DNA of 64,000 nt, from assembly GCF_013373795.3 (NCBI RefSeq), contig NZ_CP088022.1, forward strand, positions 868,001-932,000. The letters run 5' to 3'. The notes under the pieces are model-generated. The model was not told the DNA's origin, ran no database searches, and saw nothing but the letters and a program-made list of their open reading frames with translations. The stretch comes from Bradyrhizobium quebecense. GTDB taxonomy: Bacteria; Pseudomonadota; Alphaproteobacteria; Rhizobiales; Xanthobacteraceae. Position numbers and translations under genes: made by a program. This document shows, piece by piece, positions 1 through 8,750 of the stretch (within the stretch, counting starts at the first letter, position 1; each line of letters begins with the position of its first letter).

Positions 1-1
1 C

Positions 2-508
2 TGCATCATCTACGCATCGGGCTTTGAGGTCGGCACGGAATATCGCAGGCGCGCGGGCTTCGATCTGACCGGCCGCGACGGCATCAAGCTGTCGGAGCAT
101 TGGGCCGCCGGCATGCGCACTAAGCACGGCATCCACGTGCATGGCTTCCCCAACGTGTTTTTCGTGCAGCCGACCCAGGGCGCCAACCTCATTTCCAACG
201 TACCGCACAACCTGACGGAAGCGGCGCGGACCATCGCCCTGATGGTCGCTCATGCGCAGGACAACAGCTTCAAGGAAATCGAAGTCAGCAAGGAAGCCGA
301 GGATCGCTGGGTCGAGCTGCTGCTGACCGCGGTCGGCCGGATGATCGGTGGGCCGGATTGCACGCCCGGCTACTACAACAATGAAGGACGCGAGCCCGGA
401 CCTGCCGCCAAGCTCAATGTCGGCTATCCGGCGGGCGCGTTGGCCTACTTCAAATACATCGATGGCTGGCGCCGCAGCGGCCAGTTCGAAGGCGTGCAAT
501 TCCGCTGA
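2..508 (+). CDS. Flavin-containing monooxygenase, C-terminal part (5' end outside window)
   Basis: The frame is open from the window edge and ends at a TGA, giving the last 168 residues of a class B flavoprotein monooxygenase (cyclohexanone/phenylacetone monooxygenase-like). Near its start is CIIYASGFEVGTEY, matching the conserved ATG(F/Y) segment of this family, followed by a long C-terminal region typical of Baeyer-Villiger enzymes. Known family role: FAD- and NADPH-dependent oxygen insertion into ketones or heteroatoms. The FAD and NADPH Rossmann motifs would lie upstream and cannot be seen. The next gene, an alkylsulfatase, starts 50 bp downstream on the same strand, so co-transcription is plausible. 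Substrate unknown. Confidence 0.8.
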   Translation, partial: CIIYASGFEVGTEYRRRAGFDLTGRDGIKLSEHWAAGMRTKHGIHVHGFPNVFFVQPTQGANLISNVPHNLTEAARTIALMVAHAQDNSFKEIEVSKEAEDRWVELLLTAVGRMIGGPDCTPGYYNNEGREPGPAAKLNVGYPAGALAYFKYIDGWRRSGQFEGVQFR

Positions 509-558
509 GTAATGCGCGACCGGGACTGATCTTCGCCAAACGAGGGAGTGCTTGAGTA

Positions 559-2502
559 ATGACCCAGACAACCGCAGGTGAGACGTCGCATGAACTTCCG
601 AAGGCGGCGTCCGCGCCGGTCATCGCGCAGCACGAAGCCACGCTGAAAGCGCTACCGTTCGCCGACACCAGGGATTTCGACGACGCCGCGCGCGGCTTCC
701 TCGGCACCATCGAGAACGCGCGCGTCACCTCGGCCCAGGGCAGGGTGGTGTGGAGCCTTGAGCCTTACGGTTTCCTCTCCGACGAGAAGGCGCCTGCGAC
801 CGTCGATCCGAGCCTGTGGCGGCAGTCGCGGCTCAACATGCATCACGGCCTGTTCGAGGTGGTGCCAGGCGTCTACCAGGTGCGCGGGCTCGACATTGCC
901 AACATGACACTGATCGAGGGCGACAAGGGCGTCATCGTGGTCGACACCCTGACCTCGATCGAGGGCGCACGCGCCGCGATGGAACTGTACTTCCAGCATC
1001 GCGGCAAACGGCCCGTCGCGGCCGTGATCTTCACCCATACCCACACCGACCATTGGGGCGGCGCGCGCGGCGTGCTCGACGACGCCATGCTGGCGGCCGG
1101 CGTGCCGATCATTGCGCCGAACTTCTTCATGGAGCACGCGGTCTCCGAGAACATCATCGCGGGGCCGGCGATGCTGCGCCGCGCGCAATACCAGTTCGGG
1201 CCGTTCCTCGCCAAGGGCGTGCGCGGCCAGGTCGATTGCGGCCTCGGCAAGACCATGGCGGCGGGCGGTGTGGCGCTGTTGCGGCCGACCGATCTGATCA
1301 TCGCGACCGGCGACAAGCGCGTGATCGACGGCGTCGAGTTCGAATTCCAGATGGCGCCGAACAGCGAAGCACCGGCGGAGATGCATTTCTTCATTCCGCG
1401 CTACAAGCTCTTGAACCTCGCGGAGAACTGCACGCACAATTTCCACAATCTGCTGCCGTTCCGCGGCGCCGATGTGCGCGATGCGCTGGCCTGGTCGAAA
1501 TATCTCGGCGAGGCGCTGCAGATGTGGGGCGGCAAGGCCGAGGCGATGTGCGGCCAGCACCATTGGCCGGTGTGGGGGCGGGAGCGCATCGACACCATGA
1601 TCCGCCAGCAGCGCGACCTCTACAAATACGCGCATGACCAGACCATCCGGCTGATGAACCACGGCCTCAATGCGGCCGAGATTGCCGAGACGATCCGCCT
1701 GCCCTCGAGCCTCGAAGGCGCCTGGCACGGCCGCGGCTATTACGGCCACATCAGGCACAATGTGAAGGCGATCTACCAGAAGTATCTCGGCTGGTACGAC
1801 GCCAATCCGGTCAATCTCGATTCCCTGCCGCCGGTCGAGGCCGGCAAGAAATATGTCGAGTATATGGGCGGTGCCGACGCGATCCTGAAACGCGCCACCG
1901 CCGATTTCGCCAAGGGTGAATTCCGTTTTGTGGCGCAGGCCGTCAGCCATCTCGTGTTCGCCGAGCCTGATAATCAGGCGGCGCGCGCGTTGCTGGCCGA
2001 CGCGTTCGAGCAACTCGGCTACGCCGCCGAGAGCTCGACCTGGCGCAACGCTTATCTGTTCGGTGCCCAGGAGCTGCGGCAGGGCATGCCGAAGACGCCG
2101 CCGCGCTCGCCGATGCCGCGCGAGACGCTGGCTGCGCTCCGCACCGAGCAGCTCTGGGACGTGCTCGGCATCCGCCTCAACGGCCCCAAGGCCGAAGGCA
2201 AGCGCATCGTGCTGAACTGGAATTTTACCGATACGGGCGAGAGCTTCATCCTCAACCTCGAGAACTCGGCGCTGACTTACGTCAAGGGCGCGCAGGCCGC
2301 CGATGCGCATGCGAGCTTCACTCTGGCGCGCAGCGTGCTCGACGAGGTCATCGCCAAGCTGACCACGTTCCCGGAAGCGGTCGGCGCCGGCAAGATCAAG
2401 GCATCTGGCGAGCCGCTGCGGCTCGGCGAACTGATGCTGCTGATGGACGAATTCCCGCGGATGTTCGAGATCGTCGAGCCGAAGCGGACGGTGGTGACGT
2501 AG
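559..2502 (+). CDS. Alkyl/aryl-sulfatase of the metallo-beta-lactamase fold (SdsA1/BDS1-like)
   Basis: The 647-residue protein has the binuclear zinc motif HTHTDH (His160, His162, Asp164, His165), then a second metal-ligand region around the LAENCTHNFHN segment and a GQHHWPVWG stretch. A dimerisation domain and a C-terminal SCP2-like domain (about 520-640) complete the order known for SdsA1-type alkylsulfatases, whose usual length is about 650. The family hydrolyses alkyl sulfates such as SDS, releasing sulfate and an alcohol. SdsA1 itself is secreted, but no clear signal peptide is seen here, so this copy may be cytoplasmic. It follows a monooxygenase fragment and precedes repeat DNA. Exact substrate uncertain. 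Confidence 0.9.
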   Translation: MTQTTAGETSHELPKAASAPVIAQHEATLKALPFADTRDFDDAARGFLGTIENARVTSAQGRVVWSLEPYGFLSDEKAPATVDPSLWRQSRLNMHHGLFEVVPGVYQVRGLDIANMTLIEGDKGVIVVDTLTSIEGARAAMELYFQHRGKRPVAAVIFTHTHTDHWGGARGVLDDAMLAAGVPIIAPNFFMEHAVSENIIAGPAMLRRAQYQFGPFLAKGVRGQVDCGLGKTMAAGGVALLRPTDLIIATGDKRVIDGVEFEFQMAPNSEAPAEMHFFIPRYKLLNLAENCTHNFHNLLPFRGADVRDALAWSKYLGEALQMWGGKAEAMCGQHHWPVWGRERIDTMIRQQRDLYKYAHDQTIRLMNHGLNAAEIAETIRLPSSLEGAWHGRGYYGHIRHNVKAIYQKYLGWYDANPVNLDSLPPVEAGKKYVEYMGGADAILKRATADFAKGEFRFVAQAVSHLVFAEPDNQAARALLADAFEQLGYAAESSTWRNAYLFGAQELRQGMPKTPPRSPMPRETLAALRTEQLWDVLGIRLNGPKAEGKRIVLNWNFTDTGESFILNLENSALTYVKGAQAADAHASFTLARSVLDEVIAKLTTFPEAVGAGKIKASGEPLRLGELMLLMDEFPRMFEIVEPKRTVVT

Positions 2503-2544
2503 TAAGGTTCGTACCGTCTCGCCGGATCGAGCAACTCCGCCACC

Positions 2545-2670
2545 GTCACCCTGAGGAGCGCGTAGCGCGTCTCGAAGGGTCGACGGCCCGGCTGGTGGCC
2601 GTGCATCCTTCGAGGCTCGCTCCGCTCGCACCTCAAGCGACAAAGGCGAAGCCTTTGCGCGGGGATGACG
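2545..2670. repeat. Dispersed palindromic intergenic repeat (CACCCTGAGGAGC type)
   Basis: After the sulfatase stop the sequence CACCCTGAGGAGCGCG...CGAAGGGT is followed by CATCCTTCGAGGCTCGC and ends GGGGATGACGG. The two halves are roughly complementary and form a long imperfect hairpin. Elements of this look are abundant in Bradyrhizobium intergenic DNA. No coding potential is evident. It sits between the convergent sulfatase and livF genes and could also stop transcription. Confidence 0.6.
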
Positions 2671-2691
2671 GGTAGACAAATGTGGCAAGGC

Positions 2692-2770
2692 GTCATGGCG
2701 AGGAGCGTAGCGACGAAGCAATCCTTTCCTCGCTTGGGAGAAGATGGATTGCTTCGCTCCGCTCGCAATG
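2692..2770. repeat. Dispersed inverted repeat, GCAATCC family, copy A
   Basis: The left arm GTCATGGCGAGGAGCG...GAAGCAATCC and right arm GGATTGCTTCGC...CGCAATGA are imperfect inverted copies. The same element recurs at 27711-27790 and 40426-40507. It lies directly beside a different repeat (2545-2670) in the 295-bp gap between two convergent genes. It is probably non-autonomous, REP- or MITE-like DNA; no transposase is nearby. Confidence 0.75.
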
Positions 2771-2797
2771 AGGGGAGCGGGCGCCTCGATCGCTATC

Positions 2798-3502
2798 TCA
2801 AATCCCGAGATACGCCGCCTGCACTTGGTTATTGTTGGCGAGTTCGGCGCTCGAGCCCTGCATGATCACGTTGCCGCTTTCCAGCACATAGGCGCGCTGC
2901 ACCAGCGACAGAGCGCGGCTGACATTCTGCTCCACCAGGAGGATCGCGGTGCCCATCTTGTGGATCTCGGCGATCTTCTCGAAGGTGACGTCGGTCATGA
3001 CAGGCGCCAGGCCCAGCGAAGGCTCGTCCAGCATCAACAGGCGCGGCTTCAGCATCAGGCCGCGGCCGACCGCGACCATCTGCTGCTCGCCGCCGCTCAT
3101 GGTGCCGGCGAGCTGCTTCCTGCGGTCGGCGAGCCGCGGAAAGATGCTGTAGACGAGCTCCATCGTACGCGTGCGATCCGCCTTGGCCTTCGGCGTGTAG
3201 GCGCCGATCTCGAGATTTTCCTGCACGGTCATTTCCGGAAATACCTGGCGGCCTTCCGGGACGTGCGCGATGCCGAGCTCGGGAATCCGGTAGGGCGGCA
3301 GCGTGGCGAGGTCGACGCCGTCGAAAGTGACCTTGCCTGCGAACAGTTTGACGAGGCCGGAGACGGCGCGCAGCGTCGTGCTCTTGCCGGCGCCGTTGGC
3401 CCCCAGCAGGCCGACGGCTTCGCCTTCGCCAATGGAGATGCTGACGTCGGTGATGGCGGGGACCGAGCCGTAGCTGGCGCTGACGCGGGAGAGCTCAAGC
3501 AT
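2798..3502 (-). CDS. livF: Branched-chain amino acid-type ABC transporter ATPase LivF
   Basis: This 234-residue ATPase of the HAAT family has Walker A GANGAGKST, signature SGGEQQMVAVGRGLM and Walker B LLMLDEPSLGL. Its length and the SGGEQQM signature identify the LivF subunit. It works with LivG on the inner face of the two permeases to drive uptake of branched-chain amino acids or related amides and carboxylates. It overlaps livG by 8 bp and is the last gene of a five-gene minus-strand operon (binding protein-livH-livM-livG-livF). The real substrate cannot be read from sequence; many alphaproteobacterial copies import aromatic acids, urea or amides. Confidence 0.93.
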   Translation of the reverse strand: MLELSRVSASYGSVPAITDVSISIGEGEAVGLLGANGAGKSTTLRAVSGLVKLFAGKVTFDGVDLATLPPYRIPELGIAHVPEGRQVFPEMTVQENLEIGAYTPKAKADRTRTMELVYSIFPRLADRRKQLAGTMSGGEQQMVAVGRGLMLKPRLLMLDEPSLGLAPVMTDVTFEKIAEIHKMGTAILLVEQNVSRALSLVQRAYVLESGNVIMQGSSAELANNNQVQAAYLGI

Positions 3503-4244
3503 GGGCGTCTCCCTGCGCCGGCGGATGCACGTAGGAGCCGAGATAGGCGCGGATCACTTCCGGATTCTCCACGATCTCCTTTGGCGTACCCTCGGCGATC
3601 TTCTGGCCGTGGTCGAGCACCACGATGTGACGGGCCACCGCCATGATCGCGCGCATGACATGCTCGACGATCACGATGGTCAGGCCGCTGGCAGAGAGTT
3701 TTTTCACCAGCGTCACCGCCTGGTCGATTTCGGCCGGGTTGAGCCCGGCCATCACCTCGTCGAGCAGCAGGATTCTCGGTTGCGTCGCCAGCGCGCGGGC
3801 CATCTCCAGCCGGCGCTGGTCGATGGTGGTGAGGTCCTTGGCCGGCGTCTGCTCCCTGGCGCCGAGGCCGACGAATTCGATCGCCTCCAGCGCCTTGTTG
3901 CGCGCGGCGGCGACATGGCGGTCGCGCAGGAACGCGCCGGTCATCACGTTGGCGAGCACCGTCATCGCGCCAAACGGCTTCGCCACCTGGAAGGTGCGGG
4001 CAAGGCCGAGCGCGCAGACGTCATGCGGCCGCAAGCCCACGACCTCGTGACCGAAGGCGAGCACCGAGCCGGAGTCCGGGCGGTGAAATCCCGTGATCAA
4101 ATGAAAGCTCGTGGTCTTGCCCGCGCCGTTCGGCCCGATCAGCGCAACCGTCTCGTTCTCCTGCACCGTGAAGCTGACGTCCTGCACCGCGCGCAGGCCG
4201 CCGAAGCGCTTGCTGAGACCCTTGACGACCAGTGCTTCTGCCAT
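3495..4244 (-). CDS. livG: Branched-chain amino acid-type ABC transporter ATPase LivG
   Basis: I place the start at 4244 (MAEALVVKGLSKRFGG), 10 bp after the livM stop; a longer frame to 4307 would overlap livM and add unconserved sequence. The product is 249 residues with Walker A GPNGAGKTT and Walker B ILLLDEVMAGLNPAE. The signature region reads LTTIDQRRLEMARAL and so lacks a canonical LSGGQ, as in some LivG subfamilies. It partners LivF in energising the LivHM permease. The gene is in the middle of a tight operon with 8-bp overlap to livF. Confidence 0.92.
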   Translation of the reverse strand: MAEALVVKGLSKRFGGLRAVQDVSFTVQENETVALIGPNGAGKTTSFHLITGFHRPDSGSVLAFGHEVVGLRPHDVCALGLARTFQVAKPFGAMTVLANVMTGAFLRDRHVAAARNKALEAIEFVGLGAREQTPAKDLTTIDQRRLEMARALATQPRILLLDEVMAGLNPAEIDQAVTLVKKLSASGLTIVIVEHVMRAIMAVARHIVVLDHGQKIAEGTPKEIVENPEVIRAYLGSYVHPPAQGDAHA

Positions 4245-4254
4245 CGCAACGACC

Positions 4255-5241
4255 TCAGGCGCGTGCCGGCTTGCGCCGGATGGTGCGGTGGTAGATGTCG
4301 GTCGCAAACCCGATCAGCCCGGTCGGCCGCCACAGGATCACCGCCATCAGGATCAGGCTGTAGACCGTGAGCTGGATGCCGCCGACCGAGCTGCCGAGCC
4401 AGCTTTGCAGCAGCGCGGAAGTGGTCTCCAGCAGCACGGTGCCGATCACGGGCCCCCACAATGTGCCGATGCCGCCGACGATCGAGACCAGCGCGGCCTC
4501 GATCGAGACGCTGAAGCTGAACGCGGTCGCCGGATCGATGAAGTAGATGTACTGGGTGTAGAAGGTTCCGGCGAGCGCGGTCAGGAGCGCGCTGATCATG
4601 TAGATGTCGCGCTTGACCTTCGGTGCGTTGACGCCGACCGCCTCAGCCGCGTCCTCATCCTCGCCGATCGCGACGAGGTAGTAGCCGATCCAGGATTTCT
4701 CGATTTGGTGGGTGATCCACAGGCCGACCACGAGCAAGCCCAGCACGACGTAGTAGTACGAGGACTTCTCCTCGAACTGCATCATCAGCGGCGCGCTGCC
4801 AAGATTCGGGATCGTGGTGCCTTCGGCACCCCAGGCGAAATCGCGGAATTTGAGGAAGATTAGCATCAGCACCTGGGCGGTCGCGATGGTGGCGATGGTG
4901 AAATAGGGGCCGCGCAGGCGGAAGCAGAGCCAGCCGATCGGCAGGCTCGCCAGCATCGCGACCACGCCGCCCGCGATCATCCCGATCCAGGGCGAGATGC
5001 CGTAGTTCACCTGCATGATGGTCGAGGTGTAGGCGCCGAGCCCGAAATAGGCGGCGTGCCCGAGCGACAGCTGCTTGGCATAACCGCCCATCAGGTTCCA
5101 GGCGACGCCGATGAAGGAGAACAGCAGGATGCGGATGAAGATGTCGATCGCGAACGACGAGGTGACGAGCTGGGGCAGGGCGAGCATGACGACGGCCCCG
5201 ATCGCGAGCCACAGCCATTTCATGTTGCCGGAGGTCTGCAT
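4255..5241 (-). CDS. livM: Branched-chain amino acid-type ABC transporter permease LivM
   Basis: The start chosen is ATG at 5241 (MQTSGNMKWLWLAIG), whose A overlaps the livH TGA (TGATG on the minus strand), so the two are translationally coupled. The 328-residue protein has many hydrophobic helices and the LivM motif LSLGHAAYFGLGAYT, with an EAA-like region QLTVYSLILMAVILWRPTGL near the C-terminus. It forms the membrane channel with LivH. A much longer open frame upstream of 5241 lies antisense within livH and is not credible. Confidence 0.93.
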   Translation of the reverse strand: MQTSGNMKWLWLAIGAVVMLALPQLVTSSFAIDIFIRILLFSFIGVAWNLMGGYAKQLSLGHAAYFGLGAYTSTIMQVNYGISPWIGMIAGGVVAMLASLPIGWLCFRLRGPYFTIATIATAQVLMLIFLKFRDFAWGAEGTTIPNLGSAPLMMQFEEKSSYYYVVLGLLVVGLWITHQIEKSWIGYYLVAIGEDEDAAEAVGVNAPKVKRDIYMISALLTALAGTFYTQYIYFIDPATAFSFSVSIEAALVSIVGGIGTLWGPVIGTVLLETTSALLQSWLGSSVGGIQLTVYSLILMAVILWRPTGLIGFATDIYHRTIRRKPARA

Positions 5242-6110
5242 CAGCGGCCCCTCCTGGCGCCGAGGCCGCTCGGCCTGAAGGCAAGCGTCAGCAGCAGCAG
5301 CGCGAACACCACGATCAGGCCAGAGTCCGCGCCGACGAACTGGATGCCGAGCGATTCTGCCACGCCCATCATCAGGCTCGCGACCAGCGCGCCCATCACA
5401 TTGCCGAGCGTACCCATCACGACCGCGACGAACGCCATCAGCACGAACACCTGGCCGACGAACGGATAGGCCGAATAGAACGGCATCAAGAGCGAGCCGG
5501 CGGCACCGGCGAGCGCCAGCGCGGTGCCGAACGCGACCGCGAACACGCGGTTCGGATTGATCCCCATCAGCATCGCGACGTCGCGGTTCTGCGACGCCGC
5601 GCGCATAGCGCGGCCGAGATCGGTGGTGTGCAGGAACACCCAGAGCAGCCCGCTGAGTGCCATCGCGACCACAAAGGCGATCAGTTTCGCCACGGGAATG
5701 TACAGCCCGCCGATGTGCCACGCTTCATCCGAATAGGAGGTATGGACGGTGCGGTAGTTGGCGCTGAACAGCATCAGCGAGAGATTGAGCAGCAGCAGCG
5801 ACAGCGCAAAGGTCAGGAAGATCTGCGGCATGTCGTTTGGCCCGAGCACCCTGCGGATCAGGAAATGCTGGATTAGGACGCCGGCAAGGAACAGCACCGG
5901 CATCGAGGCGACCAGCGAGGCCAGCGGATCGATGCCGAACTGGGTGGCGAGGAAGAACGAGATATACATCCCGATCATCACGAACTCGCCCTGGGCGAAG
6001 TTGACGATCTTGACCACGCCGAAGATCAGCGTGACGCCGATGCTGACCAGCGCGTAGATACCGCCGATGAGCAGGCCGTTGATGACAGCCTGGGCCAGTG
6101 TCTCCCACAT
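5241..6110 (-). CDS. livH: Branched-chain amino acid-type ABC transporter permease LivH
   Basis: The 289-residue polytopic protein has the LivH-typical N-terminus (INGLLIGGIYALVSIGVTLIFGVVKIVNFAQGEFVMIGMY) and the family end LLLLTLAFRPSGL. It is the second membrane subunit of the transporter and begins 16 bp after the binding-protein gene. It overlaps the livM start by one base. No gene is missing from this operon, so it can encode a complete importer. Confidence 0.94.
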   Translation of the reverse strand: MWETLAQAVINGLLIGGIYALVSIGVTLIFGVVKIVNFAQGEFVMIGMYISFFLATQFGIDPLASLVASMPVLFLAGVLIQHFLIRRVLGPNDMPQIFLTFALSLLLLNLSLMLFSANYRTVHTSYSDEAWHIGGLYIPVAKLIAFVVAMALSGLLWVFLHTTDLGRAMRAASQNRDVAMLMGINPNRVFAVAFGTALALAGAAGSLLMPFYSAYPFVGQVFVLMAFVAVVMGTLGNVMGALVASLMMGVAESLGIQFVGADSGLIVVFALLLLTLAFRPSGLGARRGR

Positions 6111-6126
6111 GCGATGCGACCGCGGT

Positions 6127-7380
6127 TCAGGTCTTCATCAGCGGGGCGCGGGCGTCTTCCTTGGGGAAGATGCTGGCGAGATCGGCGTTCTGCCACTGCA
6201 CGCCGACCGGACGGCCATAGACGTTCTTGCCGTCGGGGCCGAACTTCACCTTGCCGCCGGGCGCCATCGCCGCGTAACCCGAGGAGACGTCGAGCGTCGA
6301 GAGCGCCTCGCGCACCTTCTTCGGATCGGCGGAGGCGGCGCGCTCCAGCGCGTCGGCCAGCATGAAGGTCTGCGCGACCAGGCCGCCGGCATATTCGAAG
6401 GCGAACTCGCCGGTGCGCTTCTTGAATTCGGCGTTGACCTTCTGCGCATCCTCGTTGACGTCGTGGTTCCAGTGCGCGACGCCCTGCAGGCCCTCGGCGG
6501 CCTTGCCGACATTCTTGTAGAAGTCCGGCATCACGAAGCCGCCCGAGCCGCCATTGATCGCGATGTCGAGCCCGACCTGCTTCACGGTGCGCACGATCAG
6601 GATGAGGTCGTTGAGATAGGACAGCGAGAACAGCGTGTTGGCGCCGGAGGCCTTGACCTTGTTGATCAGCGGGCTCGCATCGGTGAAGCCGGCCGAGTAG
6701 GGCTCGAACATCACGATCTCGACACCTTCGCCGGGCGCCAGCTCCTTCAGCCCGTTCGAGGTCGAGGTGCCGAATGCGGTGTTCTCGAAGATGACGGCGA
6801 CCTTGGCCTGCTCGCTGACCAGCTTGGCCATCTGCAGCTGCGCCTTGGCGAATTGCGAGGCGCGCGCGAACGGCGTGAAGGTGTAGGTGCGTCCCTTGTT
6901 GAGCTGGTCGGAGCTCGATCCGGTGATGATCGGAACCCGGGCGCGCTCGCAGACTTCGCTTGCGATCAAGGTCAGCGCGCTGGCGTAGCAGCCATGGATC
7001 GCCGACAGCTTGTTGCCGGTGATGAGCCGGTCCGTCTCGGTGCGCGTCACCGTGGTGTCGCTCTGCACGTCGGACGCGATGAGGTTGAGCTTGGCGCCGC
7101 CGAGCGACTTGATGCCGCCGGCTTCATTGACCATGTCGACCGCGAGCTTGGCTGCTGCGACGCAGCCGACGCCGATCTGCGCCATGCTGCCGGTGCTCGG
7201 ATAGAGCGCGCCGATATTGATCGGGTCGGCGGCCCAGCCGCGCAGCGGGACGGCGCCGAATGCGCCAGCCGCGAGCACGCCGCCGGTTTTGACCAGGAAC
7301 TTGCGGCGGGTCAGCTTTGTCCGTGAGGCCTTGGTCGGTGCGGCATTATTAATGGTCGACGGCTTGCTGTCCCCTGTCAT
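6127..7380 (-). CDS. ABC transporter periplasmic substrate-binding protein, Leu/Ile/Val-binding (LivK) type
   Basis: This 417-residue protein begins with a long basic leader containing LTRRKFLVKTGGVLAAGAFG, a probable twin-arginine signal, then the type I periplasmic binding fold (INIGALYPSTGSMAQIGVGCVAAAKLAVDMVNEAGG). A strong Shine-Dalgarno (AGGGGGAA on the minus strand) precedes the ATG. It is the first gene of the liv operon and delivers ligand to LivHM. Tat export suggests folding before export. The ligand is unknown; catabolic enzymes next door make an organic acid or amide as likely as an amino acid. Confidence 0.9.
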   Translation of the reverse strand: MTGDSKPSTINNAAPTKASRTKLTRRKFLVKTGGVLAAGAFGAVPLRGWAADPINIGALYPSTGSMAQIGVGCVAAAKLAVDMVNEAGGIKSLGGAKLNLIASDVQSDTTVTRTETDRLITGNKLSAIHGCYASALTLIASEVCERARVPIITGSSSDQLNKGRTYTFTPFARASQFAKAQLQMAKLVSEQAKVAVIFENTAFGTSTSNGLKELAPGEGVEIVMFEPYSAGFTDASPLINKVKASGANTLFSLSYLNDLILIVRTVKQVGLDIAINGGSGGFVMPDFYKNVGKAAEGLQGVAHWNHDVNEDAQKVNAEFKKRTGEFAFEYAGGLVAQTFMLADALERAASADPKKVREALSTLDVSSGYAAMAPGGKVKFGPDGKNVYGRPVGVQWQNADLASIFPKEDARAPLMKT

Positions 7381-7682
7381 GGCGTTCCCCCTGTGCGACG
7401 GGCGGCACGGTTGCTCCGTCCGCGCGCTTATTTTTTTTGCTCAAGCGGGGCGCATAAGAGCACGTAATTCGGCAATCGCAAAGGCAATATCGGCCGAGGC
7501 CACGGGGGAAACGCGTTGCGACTGGTGCGTCGCAGCAATCGCGCGACGCGCGCATGTGAGCCGTTCGCTGCGTGGGAGTTGCCGCCGGATGCGGCGGTAT
7601 TATTGACAATCGAATGGCCCGCCGGACCGGCACAGGGGGTGCCGGCCGGCCCGCCGGATCATTCGATCGGCCGCTGCAACGG
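7381..7682. other. 302-bp intergenic region upstream of the liv operon, with nested repeats
   Basis: This gap separates the liv binding-protein gene from the 3' end of the glycosyltransferase gene; both are on the minus strand, so it should hold the liv promoter. No confident promoter motif is visible. At 7609-7667 there is a nested structure: outer arms ATCGAATG/CATTCGAT, inner arms CCGGCAC/GTGCCGG, and a direct repeat GGCCCGCCGGA at 7616 and 7648. No open frame in it looks coding. Confidence 0.5.
7609..7667. repeat. Nested inverted and direct repeat downstream of the glycosyltransferase
   Basis: The outer inverted arms are 8 bp (7609-7616, 7660-7667) and the inner arms 7 bp (7627-7633, 7639-7645, 5-nt loop). 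An 11-bp direct repeat, GGCCCGCCGGA, lies at 7616-7626 and 7648-7658. It may act as a terminator or mRNA-end structure for the minus-strand glycosyltransferase, although no T-run follows, or as an operator for the liv operon. Confidence 0.55.
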
Positions 7683-8750
7683 CTATTCCGCGCTCGCCAC
7701 CAGCTTGAAGCGCGGCTTGGCTTCCATCAGGCTGCGATAGGCGGCGAGATAGTCGAGCGCCATGCGGCGCGCGGTGAAGCGGGTCTCGAACTGCTTGCGG
7801 ATAGCTTCGCGGTTGAGCGTCGAAAGCCGGCCGACCGAGGAGATCGCGCTGATCTCGTCCTCGACGATGAATCCGGTCAGGCCATCCTCGATGATCTCGG
7901 GCACCGAGCCGCGGTTATAGGCGATGACGGGCGTGCCGCAGGCCATCGCTTCGATCATCACGAGGCCGAACGGCTCCGGCCAGTCGATTGGAACCAAGAG
8001 CCCGATCGCGCCGCTGAGAAAATCCGGCTTCTCGCGGTCGCTGATCTCGCCGATGAACTCGATCAACGGGTTGTTGGTGATCAGCGGCTTGATCAACTCG
8101 TCGTAATACTCCTGGTCGGCGCGATCGACCTTGGCTGCGATCTTCAGCGGAATGCCGCAGCGGGTTGCGATCTTGATCGCGCGATCGACGCCTTTCTCCG
8201 GCGCGATGCGCCCGAGCACGGCGAGATAGGATTGCTTGGCCGGTTGCGGCGTCAGCAAATTCTCCGGCAGGCCGTGATGGATGGTGCGCACCCAGTGCGC
8301 CTGCGGTACCGGCCGCCGCTGCGCATTGGAGATCGAGATCACCGGGATCTTGGAGAAGGTGTTGAAAACGGGCTGGTGCTCCGGCAGGTCGAGCCGTCCG
8401 TGCAGCGTGGTCACGAAGGGCGTCGGCTGCCGCGAGAACGCCGACCACGGATAGTAGTCGAGATGGAAATGCAGGAAGTCGAATTCGTCATCGTCGGCTT
8501 TCTGCCGCACACGCTCCAGCATCACCATGTGCAGCGCATTGGGGTCGCGGACGGAACCGTCGAGCCGCAGTGCCTTCGGCCAGGTCGCATCGAGCTTCGC
8601 GGAGGTCTGTGAGTCGCCGCTGGCGAACAACGTCACGTCATGTCCAAGTGTTACAAGTTCTTCGGTCAGCCAGTGCACGACCCGTTCGGTGCCGCCGTAG
8701 AGCTTGGGGGGAACAGCCTCTGTCAGCGGGGCAACCTGCGCGATGCGCAT
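7683..8750 (-). CDS. GT4-family glycosyltransferase
   Basis: The 355-residue protein starts MRIAQVAPLTEAVPPKLYGGTERVV, the N-terminal Rossmann domain with the GGTE motif of GT-B retaining glycosyltransferases. The C-terminal donor-binding domain contains ILGRIAPEKGVDRAI-like sequence (VLGRIAPEKG) and EPFGLVMIEAMACGTPVIAYNRGSVPEII, the family E-x7-E motif. It transfers a sugar from a nucleotide donor to an unknown acceptor, probably in the cytoplasm. AGGAGA precedes the ATG. It is divergent from an ABC exporter and near a debranching-type enzyme and glycogen synthase, so a role in glycan or osmoprotectant metabolism is possible but unproven. Confidence 0.88.
   Translation of the reverse strand: MRIAQVAPLTEAVPPKLYGGTERVVHWLTEELVTLGHDVTLFASGDSQTSAKLDATWPKALRLDGSVRDPNALHMVMLERVRQKADDDEFDFLHFHLDYYPWSAFSRQPTPFVTTLHGRLDLPEHQPVFNTFSKIPVISISNAQRRPVPQAHWVRTIHHGLPENLLTPQPAKQSYLAVLGRIAPEKGVDRAIKIATRCGIPLKIAAKVDRADQEYYDELIKPLITNNPLIEFIGEISDREKPDFLSGAIGLLVPIDWPEPFGLVMIEAMACGTPVIAYNRGSVPEIIEDGLTGFIVEDEISAISSVGRLSTLNREAIRKQFETRFTARRMALDYLAAYRSLMEAKPRFKLVASAE

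Noticed and set aside
652..2721. A 689-codon open frame antisense to the alkylsulfatase
   Set aside because: Its protein is Arg/His/Ala-rich and low in family motifs, as expected from the complement of a high-GC gene with third-position GC bias. The sense frame has complete catalytic motifs.
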